The notes below the pieces were generated by a model. The model searched no databases and was not told the DNA's origin. It was given only the letters and a program-made list of their open reading frames with translations. 64,000 nucleotides of DNA from Streptococcus hyointestinalis (lineage in GTDB: Bacteria; Bacillota; Bacilli; Lactobacillales; Streptococcaceae): positions 372,001-436,000 of the forward strand of contig NZ_JAAKGB010000001.1 of assembly GCF_011039275.1 (NCBI RefSeq). The letters are read 5' to 3'. A program made the position numbers and the translations under genes. Within the stretch, counting starts at the first letter, position 1. Each line of letters begins with the position of its first letter. Positions 26,770 through 36,116 of this stretch are shown piece by piece.

Positions 26770-27972
26770 ATGCGAACAGTGTTTGGAATTGATGTGAGTA
26801 AGGCGAGTTCGGAAGTAGCTATTTTAGTTAATGGAGAAAAGGTTCACGGCTACACGATGCCCAATGATTGTATTGGCTTTTCACGTCTCCTCAGCGACCT
26901 TGACTCTGTCTATCAACCAGAGGTCATCTTTGAGGCAACAGGTGTTTATTCGCGTCGCCTTCAAACCTTTCTTGAAAATAATGACTACACTTATACTCGG
27001 CTGAATCCCTTAGAAGCAAAAAAGCAGCTAGATAGCCTACGTGTTCGTAAAACCGACAAGATTGACGCTGAGAAACTCGCACTATCACAATTTAGTCTCA
27101 ATCGTAAGCCATCTTATGTTCAAAAGAGTGTTTATCAAGAGTTGCGTGATTTAAGTCGTTTCTATCAAAACCTGACTGAAGACATTGTCCGTACCAAAAA
27201 TCGACTTCATAAGGCCTTACAGGTCACTTTTCCAGAGCTGGAAACACTTTTGTCAGCACCAACAGGTAAACAATATTGGTCCCTAGTGACTGCTTTTCCA
27301 AGTAAAGACTTTATCTTGGATTGGAGCGAAGCTGACTTAACTAAAGTTATTCGTCAATCAACAGCTAAACGTATGTCAGACAAGCGTGTATCTTATTTGG
27401 TAACCAAATTACTTGAGCTAGCTAAACAATCTTATTGTGCGGTTAAGATAGCCTCTCCGATGATTGAAGAGGTTAGATACTATGCACAAGAGTTGCTTAG
27501 ACTTACAGAACGCCGACAAGTTACTTTAGATAACATGATAGAACTAGCTCAGCCTTTACCAGAATATGATATTCTGCTTTCTATTCCTGGTATTGCAGAG
27601 ACTACTGCAACAAGCATTATTGGCGAATTGGGAGACGTTCGTCGGTTTCAGTCTGCCAATCAAATCAATGCTTTTATCGGTATTGATTTGAGACATTACG
27701 AATCTGGGATTTATCTGGCTCAGGAACACATTACCAAACGGGGTAACCCTTATGCCAGAAAGATTTTGTTCAAGACAATTCACAATATCACCACGGCTGG
27801 ACATTACCATCCTTGTCACATTGCCGAATTTTACGAGAAAAGAAAACGACAATCGCAAGTGATTTCAACTAAATCAGCTACGATTGCCGCTATGCACCGT
27901 CTCATTCGGACGATACATTACCTCATTGTGCACAACAAACTTTATGACTATGATTTAGCTAAAAGTTACTAA
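26770..27972 (+). CDS. IS110 family transposase (DEDD, serine recombinase-like C-terminus)
   Basis: 400 residues. The N-terminal RuvC-like DEDD domain shows GIDVSK (Asp8), FEATGVYS (Glu) and KTDKIDAEKLA (Asp pair). The C-terminal Transposase_20 domain shows LLSIPGIAETTATSIIGELGDVRRF and ...GIDLRHYESG, which includes the candidate catalytic Ser. It appears full length and intact. Ribosome site GAAAGAGG precedes the ATG. These enzymes recombine DNA under guidance of a bridge RNA from the element's own non-coding end. Confidence 0.93.
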   Translation: MRTVFGIDVSKASSEVAILVNGEKVHGYTMPNDCIGFSRLLSDLDSVYQPEVIFEATGVYSRRLQTFLENNDYTYTRLNPLEAKKQLDSLRVRKTDKIDAEKLALSQFSLNRKPSYVQKSVYQELRDLSRFYQNLTEDIVRTKNRLHKALQVTFPELETLLSAPTGKQYWSLVTAFPSKDFILDWSEADLTKVIRQSTAKRMSDKRVSYLVTKLLELAKQSYCAVKIASPMIEEVRYYAQELLRLTERRQVTLDNMIELAQPLPEYDILLSIPGIAETTATSIIGELGDVRRFQSANQINAFIGIDLRHYESGIYLAQEHITKRGNPYARKILFKTIHNITTAGHYHPCHIAEFYEKRKRQSQVISTKSATIAAMHRLIRTIHYLIVHNKLYDYDLAKSY

Positions 27973-28171
27973 AAGTTTTATGCACTATCATTTTAGCACC
28001 TTATTAAAAATATAGCTAGATAGGGTGTTGTTTTGTTGTGCACTGTTTCCTGTTAAATAAAGGAAATTACTCCTATACCAGTTAAATAGAGTAGCTTCTG
28101 GTAATAATTTCTTCTAAAAATCGTTGATATACTTGACAAATAGTAGAAAAGGACTTAGTTTGAAGGAAAGC

Positions 28172-31100
28172 ATGAATAAGTTTGTACAAGCTATCATGCC
28201 ATTAGATGATGAAAAATTACATTTTGAAAAACACTTAACAGAGTATCTGGCTCATCTTAAAAATAATGAAACTGAAAGTGAAGAGTATCAAAAAAATTTG
28301 CTTAAACATTTTCTAGAGCAAGTTTTACCTCATAATTTTATAAATACTTCTAATCGCATTGATTTAGCCATTTATAACGGTAAGACAGCAGATTCAAAAG
28401 TGGGTGTTATTTTTGAGTGTAAAAGTTTAACTAACAAGCCAGAAATGATGACTAAGGAAAACTTAAATACTAAAGCATTTCAAGAAATTGTTGCATACTA
28501 TTTATCTGAGCGTTTATTTGCCCAAAATCTTGAAATTAAAAAATGTATTATAACAAACGGTTTATCTTGGTTTGTGATAGAAGCCAAAGAGTTTGAAAAG
28601 TATTTTTTCAAGAATAGGCATTTAATTGATCTTGTAACAAAATTTAGTAAAAATCAGCTTTCGAGTAATACAACAGACTTTCTTTACTCAGAAGTCATCG
28701 CCCCAGCAATTGATAAAGCGATTGAAAAAGGAATTGCAATTGCTCATTTTGACCTTAGTCAAGCTCTAGTAAAAAAGAGTAAATCCATTGAAATTAAGAA
28801 AAATAATCTGACTCAGCTTTATCGATTTTTCACTGCTGAAAACTTATTGAACAAAGAAATTTTCACAGACTCCAATAAACTGAATAAGAACTTTTATGAT
28901 GAATTGCTCTACTTAATGGGACTAGAAGAGACCAAACAGGGAACAAGTAAAATCATTTCAAGGCTTAAACCAGCTAAACGTCAACAATATGCTTTTGTGG
29001 AAAATGTTATTGATAAACTAGAAATGAAGGATGTTCCCAAAGAGAAGCAGGAAGAGATTGCTATTCAATTAACTGTTGTTTGGATGAATCGTATTTTATT
29101 CTTAAAACTGTTAGAATCTCAGTTGATACTATTTAATAAAAGTGAAGACTTTAGGTTCTTAACCTACAATAAATTAAATAGTTTTGAAGAAATTTACAGT
29201 CTTTTCTTTGCGGTGCTTGCTAAAAGGGAAGAGGACAGAAATCAGCGTGTTCAAGAAAAATTTGGTTACGTTCCTTATCTTAACTCATCACTATTTGAAG
29301 AAACAGAGCTTGAAACCTCAAGAGACGGAATTGGAATCGACCGTTTACCAGAGGGGGACATTGAGATTTTTTCAAAAACAGCACTTAAAGGGACTGATAA
29401 AAAACGTAAATCAGGTAAATTAAATGTCATTGCTTATCTATTTGAATTTTTAGATGCCTATGACTTTTCTACTACTATTTCCCATCGTCAAAAGTCTAAG
29501 AATGACCTTATCAATGCTTCCGTACTAGGTTTGATTTTCGAGAAAATCAACGGCTATAAAGATGGCTCTTTCTATACACCTGGTCACATTACTATGTATA
29601 TGTCCAAGAAAGCTATTAGAACGGTAGTTGTCGATAAGGTAAATGAGGAATTAAATTGGCAATGTGAAACAATTGAAGATATTAAATTTGCAATGGGACA
29701 CAGTCTCGACAACGCTAAGAAAGTTAGTCAGGCTATTGATAATCTAAAAATCTGTGACCCTGCTGTTGGTTCAGGGCACTTTCTAGTTTCGACTTTAAAT
29801 GAAATCATCGCTCTAAAAAGTGAATTAAATGTACTTTTTGATGAAGAAGGTCATTTCATAGGAAATCTTATCCAGTGTTATGTTATCAATGATGAACTTG
29901 TCATCCAAGATAGGGCTGGTAATAATTTTGTTTACCAAGTTAATAATCTAGAATCTGAAAAAATTCAGAAAGCCATTTTCAATCAAAAGCGTCATATTTT
30001 GGAAAATTCTCTCTTTGCAGTGGACATCAATCCAAGTTCGGTCAATATTTGTCGTTTGCGTCTGTGGATTGAGCTATTGAAGTCCTCTTACTACTATCAG
30101 GAAGCCTCAGGTCATCACGTTTTAACGACCCTACCGAATATAGACATCAATATTAAAGTTGGGGACAGTCTCTTACATAAGTTTGACTTTGACTATGAGT
30201 TTGATATGCGTAGGACAGATTTTAAAGAATATTTGTCTTTAGTAAGGGATTATAAAGAAACAAACAACAAGCGAACTAAGGCAGAGATTTGGGATAAAAT
30301 TTCTGGATTAAAACGGTCATTTGATGATACCGCTTCTAGTCCTGAGTTGAAAAAGCTTAGTAAATTACTAGCTAAGCGCAATCAAGCAGGGGTATTAAGT
30401 CTCTTTGAAGAAGAAAATAAAAATGTTGCGAAAGAAGTTGAGTCTCTCAATAAGCAGCTGAAAGAAGCAGAAGCAAAATTGCAGGCTCGTCTGAACAATC
30501 CACTTTATGCTGGTGGTATGGAGTGGCGAATGGAGTTCCCAGAAATTCTGGGAGAAGACGGTCACTTTGTCGGCTTTGACCTCGTTATTGGTAATCCGCC
30601 TTATATATTTTCTCAGAATAACCATTTCACGAGTGAGATGAAGAAATACTATGCACAAACGTATCCTCAAAATACCTATCAAGCCAATACTTTCGGACTA
30701 TTTCTTGAACTCGCTTTTTCTCTAATACGATATGGCGGAGGAATATCATTTATCATCCCCAATACGTTTTTGACAATTAATCAATATCAATCTATGAGGC
30801 GCTTTATATTGAAGAATTATGATGAGGTAACCATTATTAATTCTACGGATAAAATTTTCGATGAAGCCTCGGTCGACGTCTGTATTATCGATATGTTTAC
30901 TAGTCGTCCTCAAAAAGTTTCTTTAGGAATTATTGAAAATGGTGAAATTCAGATAATTACTGAAAAATCAGCTATAGATATGTTAAATGATGATGTTATT
31001 AAGATTGCATCTAATAATAATTTAAGTGACTCTATACTATCAAAGATGGAAGAACACTCTAAACCAATTGAAAATAATTATGGAACAGTAAAAGATGGAC

Positions 31101-31765
31101 TAAAGGCATATGAAAGAGGTAAGGGCAAACCAAAACAACCTGCTGATAAAGAAGAATTTAAAATTTTTAAGGGTTCAAAAACATATTTTGCCCAAAGTAG
31201 GCTCGAACCATCATATAGAAAATTTTTAAATGGTAGTGATGTACAAAGATATAGTATATTCTGGTCTGGAGAATATTTAAAATATGGAAGTAACTTAGCA
31301 GCACCAAGGAATTCAAAAATTTTTGAAGGAGATAGAATTTTAATTGCCAGAATTCCAGTGAAATCAAGATATGCCTTTAGAGCTACAATCACTGATGATG
31401 AATACGTGCATGAGCAGAGTATTGAAAGTATCTCTGAACTGAAAGTTTCTCCGTTGTTCCTTTTAGGAGTGTTAAATTCTGGAGTCGTTTCATATTATGC
31501 TATCCAAAAATTTGATTTCTTACAGCGCAGTACATTTCCACAGATGAGGTTGGGGCAAATTAAACAATTTCCAATTCCAAATGCTACTGAACAGCAACAA
31601 GAAGAAATAGCTCAGCTTGTTCAAAGCATCATGAGTGAAATGTCAAAGGATGACAGAGAGGATTCAAAAGTAGAGAAGTTGAATGTCGCCATTGATGAGT
31701 CGGTTATGGACTTGTTCAATTTAACTGAAGAAGAGAAGCAAACAGTTAGAGATTTTGAAGTTTAA
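28172..31765 (+). CDS. Type IIG restriction-modification enzyme (Eco57I-like)
   Basis: About 1,197 residues. The N-terminal nuclease has the PD-(D/E)xK pattern Asp64...Glu82-Cys-Lys84 (RIDLAIYNG...IFECKS). The central N6-adenine methyltransferase carries motif I CDPAVGSGHF (about residue 526), VDINPSSVNICRLRLW and catalytic NPPY (about 806). The C-terminal region with FLQRSTFPQMRLGQIKQFPIP looks like the TaqI-type target recognition domain. ATG 28172 has GAAGGAAAG upstream; an in-frame codon at 28124 lacks one. No separate specificity, methylase or nuclease gene is adjacent. It is visibly AT-rich, which suggests acquisition. Confidence 0.88.
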   Translation: MNKFVQAIMPLDDEKLHFEKHLTEYLAHLKNNETESEEYQKNLLKHFLEQVLPHNFINTSNRIDLAIYNGKTADSKVGVIFECKSLTNKPEMMTKENLNTKAFQEIVAYYLSERLFAQNLEIKKCIITNGLSWFVIEAKEFEKYFFKNRHLIDLVTKFSKNQLSSNTTDFLYSEVIAPAIDKAIEKGIAIAHFDLSQALVKKSKSIEIKKNNLTQLYRFFTAENLLNKEIFTDSNKLNKNFYDELLYLMGLEETKQGTSKIISRLKPAKRQQYAFVENVIDKLEMKDVPKEKQEEIAIQLTVVWMNRILFLKLLESQLILFNKSEDFRFLTYNKLNSFEEIYSLFFAVLAKREEDRNQRVQEKFGYVPYLNSSLFEETELETSRDGIGIDRLPEGDIEIFSKTALKGTDKKRKSGKLNVIAYLFEFLDAYDFSTTISHRQKSKNDLINASVLGLIFEKINGYKDGSFYTPGHITMYMSKKAIRTVVVDKVNEELNWQCETIEDIKFAMGHSLDNAKKVSQAIDNLKICDPAVGSGHFLVSTLNEIIALKSELNVLFDEEGHFIGNLIQCYVINDELVIQDRAGNNFVYQVNNLESEKIQKAIFNQKRHILENSLFAVDINPSSVNICRLRLWIELLKSSYYYQEASGHHVLTTLPNIDINIKVGDSLLHKFDFDYEFDMRRTDFKEYLSLVRDYKETNNKRTKAEIWDKISGLKRSFDDTASSPELKKLSKLLAKRNQAGVLSLFEEENKNVAKEVESLNKQLKEAEAKLQARLNNPLYAGGMEWRMEFPEILGEDGHFVGFDLVIGNPPYIFSQNNHFTSEMKKYYAQTYPQNTYQANTFGLFLELAFSLIRYGGGISFIIPNTFLTINQYQSMRRFILKNYDEVTIINSTDKIFDEASVDVCIIDMFTSRPQKVSLGIIENGEIQIITEKSAIDMLNDDVIKIASNNNLSDSILSKMEEHSKPIENNYGTVKDGLKAYERGKGKPKQPADKEEFKIFKGSKTYFAQSRLEPSYRKFLNGSDVQRYSIFWSGEYLKYGSNLAAPRNSKIFEGDRILIARIPVKSRYAFRATITDDEYVHEQSIESISELKVSPLFLLGVLNSGVVSYYAIQKFDFLQRSTFPQMRLGQIKQFPIPNATEQQQEEIAQLVQSIMSEMSKDDREDSKVEKLNVAIDESVMDLFNLTEEEKQTVRDFEV

Positions 31766-31794
31766 TTTTTGGGGATAACACATATAGAGGATGT

Positions 31795-32352
31795 TCAGGG
31801 CAAAAGCGGCAACCCTATGCCAGCTAGCTCTTCCTCAGAAACACTCATGTCCTCGGCTACCCATTTCTCAAGAACAGAGATGATGGCATTACTCCAAAAG
31901 GAGATGATGTACTGAGAGAGCTGTTTGCCGGTTAGTTTTTGGTAGGCGCGCAGGCGCTTAGCTACGATAGCAATGAGAAGCTTTTCGCTATTTTGCCGAA
32001 AGAGAATAGCAAGAAGCTGCCCCTCTTTTTTAGCTTCGCTAAAGAGATAGAGCCAAGCTTGGTAGGTCTGGGTCTTTAGATTAAAGGGCTTGAGCCCAGC
32101 AAATATCCGCTTGACACTGCCTTCTAAGATACTCTCGAAAATAGCCTCCTTACTCTTATAATTGCGATAATAAGCATTGCGAGAAACGCCAGCTCTTTTG
32201 ACCAGCTCGGAGATAGAAATACTAGCAAGCTCCTTACTCTCAAGCAGAGCCAGAAGAGCTGTCTCCAAAGCTTCACGGGTCAATCGTCTGTGTTCCTTGT
32301 TATACTGGCTAAGATTTTGCAGTGATTTTTGAGAGATACTACTTTCCGACAA
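31795..32352 (-). CDS. TetR/AcrR family transcriptional regulator
   Basis: 185 residues. The N-terminal TetR helix-turn-helix is clear: TREALETALLALLESKELASISISELVKRAGVSRNAYYRNYKSKEAIFESIL. The C-terminal ligand/dimer domain is of unknown specificity. The start is TTG 32352 with GAAAGGGGAAAG upstream. It is divergent from a degV-type gene, and a GTTTGTCAAAC palindrome in the shared intergenic region is a candidate operator. Confidence 0.88.
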   Translation of the reverse strand: MSESSISQKSLQNLSQYNKEHRRLTREALETALLALLESKELASISISELVKRAGVSRNAYYRNYKSKEAIFESILEGSVKRIFAGLKPFNLKTQTYQAWLYLFSEAKKEGQLLAILFRQNSEKLLIAIVAKRLRAYQKLTGKQLSQYIISFWSNAIISVLEKWVAEDMSVSEEELAGIGLPLLP

Positions 32353-32486
32353 GACACTTTCCCCTTTCTTGTAACATCCGAATGTTTTTTTGCTACCTAA
32401 ACGGCAAAGTAGTGATATACTTTAATTAAGTAACGAATTCAGAATGAGTTTTACTAACTTGTTCTTATTTTAATCAACTATACTTT

Positions 32487-32497
32487 GTTTGTCAAAC
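32487..32497. promoter_or_regulatory. Palindrome between TetR and degV genes
   Basis: GTTTGTCAAAC is a perfect 11-bp palindrome centred 33 bases before the degV start. Possible TetR-family operator; no experimental consensus is available to compare with. Confidence 0.35.
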
Positions 32498-32522
32498 TAA
32501 TTGAGATTGAGGAGGAAATGTT

Positions 32523-33374
32523 ATGACTTGGAAAATTGTAGTCGATTCGGCTTGTGATATAATGACGCTACCAACAGATGATGTGGCTATTGCTTATGAG
32601 CGTGTGCCTTTTATCATCCAGATTGGAAATGAAATGTATGTCGATGACGAAGGCCTTGATGTCGAGCAACTGATGAGGGCTATGGACGCCTCAGACAGCG
32701 CAGCGGCTTCTGCTTGTCCTAGTCCAGACCGCTTTTTAGAAGCCTATAAGGGCGCTGACAATGTGATTGCCATCACCATTACCAGCCAGATGTCAGGTAG
32801 CCACAACAGTGCTTTTCTAGCCAAAAAGATGTTAGAGGAAGACTATCCCAAAACCAATATTCACTTGATTGACTCTTTGTCTGCAGGTGGTGAGATTGAT
32901 TTGTTGGTTTTAGAGCTTGTGCGCTTGATTAAGCAAGGACTGACCTTTGAGGAAGTGGTTGACAAAATCACGGCTTATCAACAGCATAGTAAGCTCCTTT
33001 TTGCCCTATCAAAAGTGGATAATCTGGTCAAAAATGGACGTCTGTCAAAACTTGTCGGTAAAGTCGTTGGGCTCTTAAACATTCGCTTGGTCGGTGAAGC
33101 AAGTCCAGAGGGTACGCTAGAAGTGCTTGAAAAACCACGTGGGCAAAAGAAAACCCTACAAAGAATCTATCAAGAACTGAAACAACATGGTTACGCAGGT
33201 GGACGTCTCGTTATTGCCCATCAGGACAACGCTAAGTTCTGTAAGCAGCTAACGGCACTGATTGAGAGTGATTTTCCTAAAGCTGCTATTTCTATTTTCC
33301 CGACATCGGGCTTGTGCAGTTTTTACGCTGAGCAGGGCGGTGTCATGATTGGTTATGAAACGCAAAAAATCTGA
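32523..33374 (+). CDS. DegV family fatty-acid-binding protein
   Basis: 283 residues. DegV hallmarks are the N-terminal IVVDSACD, ITITSQMSGSHNSAFLA (lipid head-group contact) and DSLSAGGEIDLLVLE, with NGRLSKLVGKVVGLLNIRL in the second domain. Relatives (FakB) present fatty acids to the FakA kinase for phosphorylation. Strong ribosome site GAGGAGG. It is divergent from the TetR gene, which may control it. The stop codon lies inside a bidirectional terminator. Confidence 0.9.
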   Translation: MTWKIVVDSACDIMTLPTDDVAIAYERVPFIIQIGNEMYVDDEGLDVEQLMRAMDASDSAAASACPSPDRFLEAYKGADNVIAITITSQMSGSHNSAFLAKKMLEEDYPKTNIHLIDSLSAGGEIDLLVLELVRLIKQGLTFEEVVDKITAYQQHSKLLFALSKVDNLVKNGRLSKLVGKVVGLLNIRLVGEASPEGTLEVLEKPRGQKKTLQRIYQELKQHGYAGGRLVIAHQDNAKFCKQLTALIESDFPKAAISIFPTSGLCSFYAEQGGVMIGYETQKI

Positions 33375-33391
33375 GCTTAGCTCAGATTTTT
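33365..33391. terminator. Bidirectional terminator after degV
   Basis: Stem AAATCTGAGC / GCTCAGATTT with loop TTA, with A-run and T-run flanks; shared with the convergent YgjV gene. Confidence 0.85.
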
Positions 33392-33400
33392 ATAATGGTT

Positions 33401-33910
33401 TTAAGAGGTTTTCTTTTGGTAAAAACGCCAAATCGATACAGCACTTAATAGCGTAATCACGATGTCCATGATAGCAGCAGGATAAGCACGAATGGTGACG
33501 TCATAGATAAACCACAAGAGCATATTTTCAATGATGACAAAACGTAAAATCTGTGTGGATGAGGTCATTTGGATAGCAATCGTGTAGGAAACACTAGCCA
33601 CGATAGGCAAAAAGCCGATATAGCCCAGACGATTGAAGTAATAGCCCAACACGATTTGAAGGATGACTAGGATAAGCGTCGTCAAGCGATTGTCACGCTT
33701 TGTGATAGCAAGCGTATTTCTCACGATGGATACAGCGATAGTAAGCGCACCTGTGAGCCCACCTAAGAGGAGGTTTGCAATCAAGGTAAAGACATAATCA
33801 CTCACTTGCCAGAGCAGCATGTGCTTTTTAGACGGATTGAAGGTTGAGATGGCTAGGCAGATAGCTCCGATACTGGAGAAGACGAGCCCGATACTTGTAT
33901 TATTGAGCAT
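33401..33910 (-). CDS. YgjV family inner membrane protein
   Basis: 169 residues with five or six membrane helices. The pattern SKKHMLLWQVSDYVFTLIANLLLGGLTGALTIAVSIVRNTLAITKR is typical of the YgjV family. Function unknown. Its start overlaps the 3' end of the upstream gene by 11 bases, so the two are co-transcribed and probably translationally coupled. Confidence 0.8.
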   Translation of the reverse strand: MLNNTSIGLVFSSIGAICLAISTFNPSKKHMLLWQVSDYVFTLIANLLLGGLTGALTIAVSIVRNTLAITKRDNRLTTLILVILQIVLGYYFNRLGYIGFLPIVASVSYTIAIQMTSSTQILRFVIIENMLLWFIYDVTIRAYPAAIMDIVITLLSAVSIWRFYQKKTS

Positions 33911-34442
33911 AATCTGTTGTTAGAGCTGCTGAGCCAGTTTCATCCTCGTAGGTGTCTGTATAGCTTTGCGTAGCCGTAGCAGCTGCTGAGACGGCTTGGC
34001 TGATAGGATCAAGCTCTGCCTGTAAGTTGGCTTTAGAGGTTTCGTCGCTAACTTTGTTAATCGCTTCTTGAGCGGCATTGACACTATCTGCTGTTCTTAG
34101 GCTATCTGCTGTTGTGATAGCGAGATTGGCTGCGATGACGTTGAGCTCTTCTTGCAGTTGAGCCTTTTTAGTGCCGTCACTGACCTTGTCAATCTCCGCT
34201 TGAAGAGAGCTGATACCGTCTTGTGTTGGATTGGCTTTGAGGCTTGCTAGGCTTTGCTCAATGTTAGTGGTGTCTTCCTCGCTAGTGGAGCTAGAAGTGG
34301 TAGTAGACTGGCTTGTCGTTTGATAGTCAATCTTTTCAGCCTTGCTTTCACTATCTCTAAAGATGAAAAAAGCTGCTCCTAAAAAGATAACCAAAATAAT
34401 ACTCAAAATAAAGAAGAAAAATTCACTCTTTGACTGTTTCAT
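33900..34442 (-). CDS. Membrane-anchored extracellular repeat protein, unknown function
   Basis: 180 residues: a short basic N-terminus, one membrane helix (about 9-28), a Ser/Thr-rich linker, then two related ~45-residue repeats (ISSLQAEIDKVSDGTKKAQLQEEL and VNAAQEAINKVSDETSKANLQAEL) rich in Ala/Gln/Glu and probably helical. The topology suggests an extracytoplasmic protein tethered by its N-terminus. The minus-strand ribosome site AAGGAG is good. No known domain recognised with certainty. Confidence 0.65.
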   Translation of the reverse strand: MKQSKSEFFFFILSIILVIFLGAAFFIFRDSESKAEKIDYQTTSQSTTTSSSTSEEDTTNIEQSLASLKANPTQDGISSLQAEIDKVSDGTKKAQLQEELNVIAANLAITTADSLRTADSVNAAQEAINKVSDETSKANLQAELDPISQAVSAAATATQSYTDTYEDETGSAALTTDYAQ

Positions 34443-34634
34443 GGAAACTCCTTAAAAAGATATTCACCTCATTATACCCTTAATTGCGCCAAAAGAAAAG
34501 CTAAAATTAAGAATAAATTAAGCCAAACGCCAAATAAGTACACACTTTCTGTGGTAGCGGTTTATTTTTGGAGATTAAATCTGTTGACGTGCCAGACAAA
34601 AAGGGATAAACTAAGTAAAAAAAGGAGGGCTATT

Positions 34635-35477
34635 ATGACAAAGACCTACACATTAAACAACGGAAAAACGATCTCTGCTATTGGTTTTGGAACCTTTAAA
34701 GCAAAAGACGGTGAGGAAGCTTATCAGTCTACTCTAGCTGCTCTCAAAGCAGGCTATCGTCATATTGATACAGCGGCTGTCTATGGCAATGAAGAAAGTG
34801 TCGGACGTGCGATCAAAGACTCAGGGCTAGATCGAGAAGAGCTTTTCATTACGACAAAACTCTGGAACACAGCCCACACCAAGGAAGAAGCCCATCAAGC
34901 CTTGAATGAATCACTAGCCAAACTAGGGCTTGACTATGTTGACTTGTACTTGGTGCATTGGCCAAATCCAAAACCGCTTCGTGACGGCGCTTGGAAAAAG
35001 CGTAATGCTGACGTTTGGCAAGCGCTTGAAGAGGAAGTGGCACTCGGTCGTGTGCGCTCTATTGGTGTCAGCAACTTCATGGTGCACCACTTAGAAGCGC
35101 TGCTTGAGACAGCAACTATCACTCCTGCGGTCAATCAAATCCGCCTAGCACCTGGTGTCTTACAAGAAGAGGTTGTCGCTTATTGTCAGGATAAAAACAT
35201 CTTGTTAGAAGCTTGGGGACCATTTGGTCAAGGGGAGCTCTTTAGCCACCCAGTAGCTAAAAGCTTGGCTGAAAAATATCAAGTCACCATTGCTCAACTA
35301 GCTCTTATTTGGAGTCTTGCTCACGGCTTTTTGCCACTGCCTAAGTCTGTAACACCTGAGCGTATCACATCAAACCTAGATGTCCCAGATATGACTTTAA
35401 GCGCCGAGGATATGAAAGCACTCGATACACTCTCTGGTGTCTCAGGAGCGTCTGACCCAGACCAAGTTGACTTTTAG
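34635..35477 (+). CDS. Aldo/keto reductase
   Basis: 280 residues of the AKR TIM barrel. The catalytic tetrad is visible: Asp and Tyr in RHIDTAAVYGNE, Lys in ITTKLWN, His in LVHWP. NADPH contacts are in the C-terminal LPKSVTPERITSNLDV. The ATG at 34635 follows AAAGGAGGG; an earlier in-frame codon at 34551 lacks a ribosome site. Relatives reduce aldehydes, methylglyoxal or diketogulonate. The last three codons and stop lie partly in the 9-bp target duplication of the adjacent mobile element, but the protein is intact. Confidence 0.93.
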   Translation: MTKTYTLNNGKTISAIGFGTFKAKDGEEAYQSTLAALKAGYRHIDTAAVYGNEESVGRAIKDSGLDREELFITTKLWNTAHTKEEAHQALNESLAKLGLDYVDLYLVHWPNPKPLRDGAWKKRNADVWQALEEEVALGRVRSIGVSNFMVHHLEALLETATITPAVNQIRLAPGVLQEEVVAYCQDKNILLEAWGPFGQGELFSHPVAKSLAEKYQVTIAQLALIWSLAHGFLPLPKSVTPERITSNLDVPDMTLSAEDMKALDTLSGVSGASDPDQVDF

Positions 35478-35480
35478 TAG
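35472..35480. repeat. Left target-site duplication of the TnGBS-like element
   Basis: TTTTAGTAG, identical to 45592-45600 at the other end. It contains the stop codon of the aldo/keto reductase gene. Confidence 0.92.
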
Positions 35481-35502
35481 GTAAGTGGTAAGAGTTTTTA
35501 GA
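35481..35502 (+). repeat. Left terminal inverted repeat
   Basis: Starts GTAAGTGGTA and ends TTTTTAGA. It matches the reverse complement of 45570-45591 at 19 of 22 positions. Confidence 0.9.
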
Positions 35503-35525
35503 TTTAATCAAATATAGCCCTATGA

Positions 35526-35555
35526 GGGAGAACAGAAAGCTGTTCTCCCTTTTTT
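35526..35555 (+). terminator. Terminator just inside the left end of the element
   Basis: Ten-base perfect stem GGGAGAACAG / CTGTTCTCCC with a four-base loop and six T. It would insulate element genes from read-through out of the aldo/keto reductase gene. Confidence 0.85.
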
Positions 35556-35585
35556 GTTTGCTCAAAATGATAGGGAGGTTTCAAA

Positions 35586-36116
35586 TTGGATCAGTTTGTT
35601 TATCAGAAACTAATGGAAAGTGAACCACTAGGCTTTATTGACCCTTTTAAGGACTTGGGAACATTTGACAGTGTTCTCATGAAATTTGTTGAACCTGTTG
35701 AGAAATTAGTCAATAAATACTCTGGAAATCCCTACAGTCCTTACTGGCAGGAAAGAATTAAGGAAATGAGAAAACTCTATATAGAATATCTAGAATGTTC
35801 TCAAAGCCATAATGAGTCATTAGATTACCGCTTACGAAATGATGAAGCGAAAAAACACGCTGATGAGATTGTAACGACCTACTTGAAATTAGGCTTTCGA
35901 TTTAAAGAAATTGAAGGGAAGATTAAACTTCCGACCAAACGTTTAAGGCGTAACTGGAGACGCTCTGATTATGTGGAGACTGCTAAACCTCGATTTTACC
36001 TAAAAGAAAAATTGAGAAATGGAAATAGTTATCCTAAGCATAACTTGCCAAGTAGTTTAGCGTTAAACAAGGAGATAGATAAGCAATGGATATTAAACAA
36101 GTTATTTGCTCAATAG
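35586..36116 (+). CDS. Element protein, hypothetical, basic C-terminal half
   Basis: 176 residues, starting at TTG 35586 with GGGAGG 8 bases upstream. Mostly helical; the region YLKLGFRFKEIEGKIKLPTKRLRRNWRRSDYV is strongly basic and may bind DNA (helix-turn-helix-like spacing), but no family is recognised. It is the first gene of the element and overlaps the next by 31 bases, so they form a unit leading to the replication gene. Confidence 0.6.
   Translation: MDQFVYQKLMESEPLGFIDPFKDLGTFDSVLMKFVEPVEKLVNKYSGNPYSPYWQERIKEMRKLYIEYLECSQSHNESLDYRLRNDEAKKHADEIVTTYLKLGFRFKEIEGKIKLPTKRLRRNWRRSDYVETAKPRFYLKEKLRNGNSYPKHNLPSSLALNKEIDKQWILNKLFAQ

Larger units (their letters stand above)
26521..28060 (+). 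mobile_element. IS110-family insertion sequence (ends not fixed)
   Basis: A DEDD transposase of IS110 type with ~225 bases of structured non-coding DNA before it and a short non-coding stretch after it. IS110 elements lack clear terminal inverted repeats and may make no target duplication, so I cannot fix the exact ends; the limits given are outer estimates. The right non-coding end holds a wobble-paired hairpin AGCACCTTAT / ATAGGGTGTT. Confidence 0.7.

Noticed and set aside
27973..28123. Inverted-repeat ends for the IS110 element
   Set aside because: Only short AT-rich similarities (such as GTTAAA) recur on both sides; IS110 elements do not need inverted repeats, so I left the ends open.
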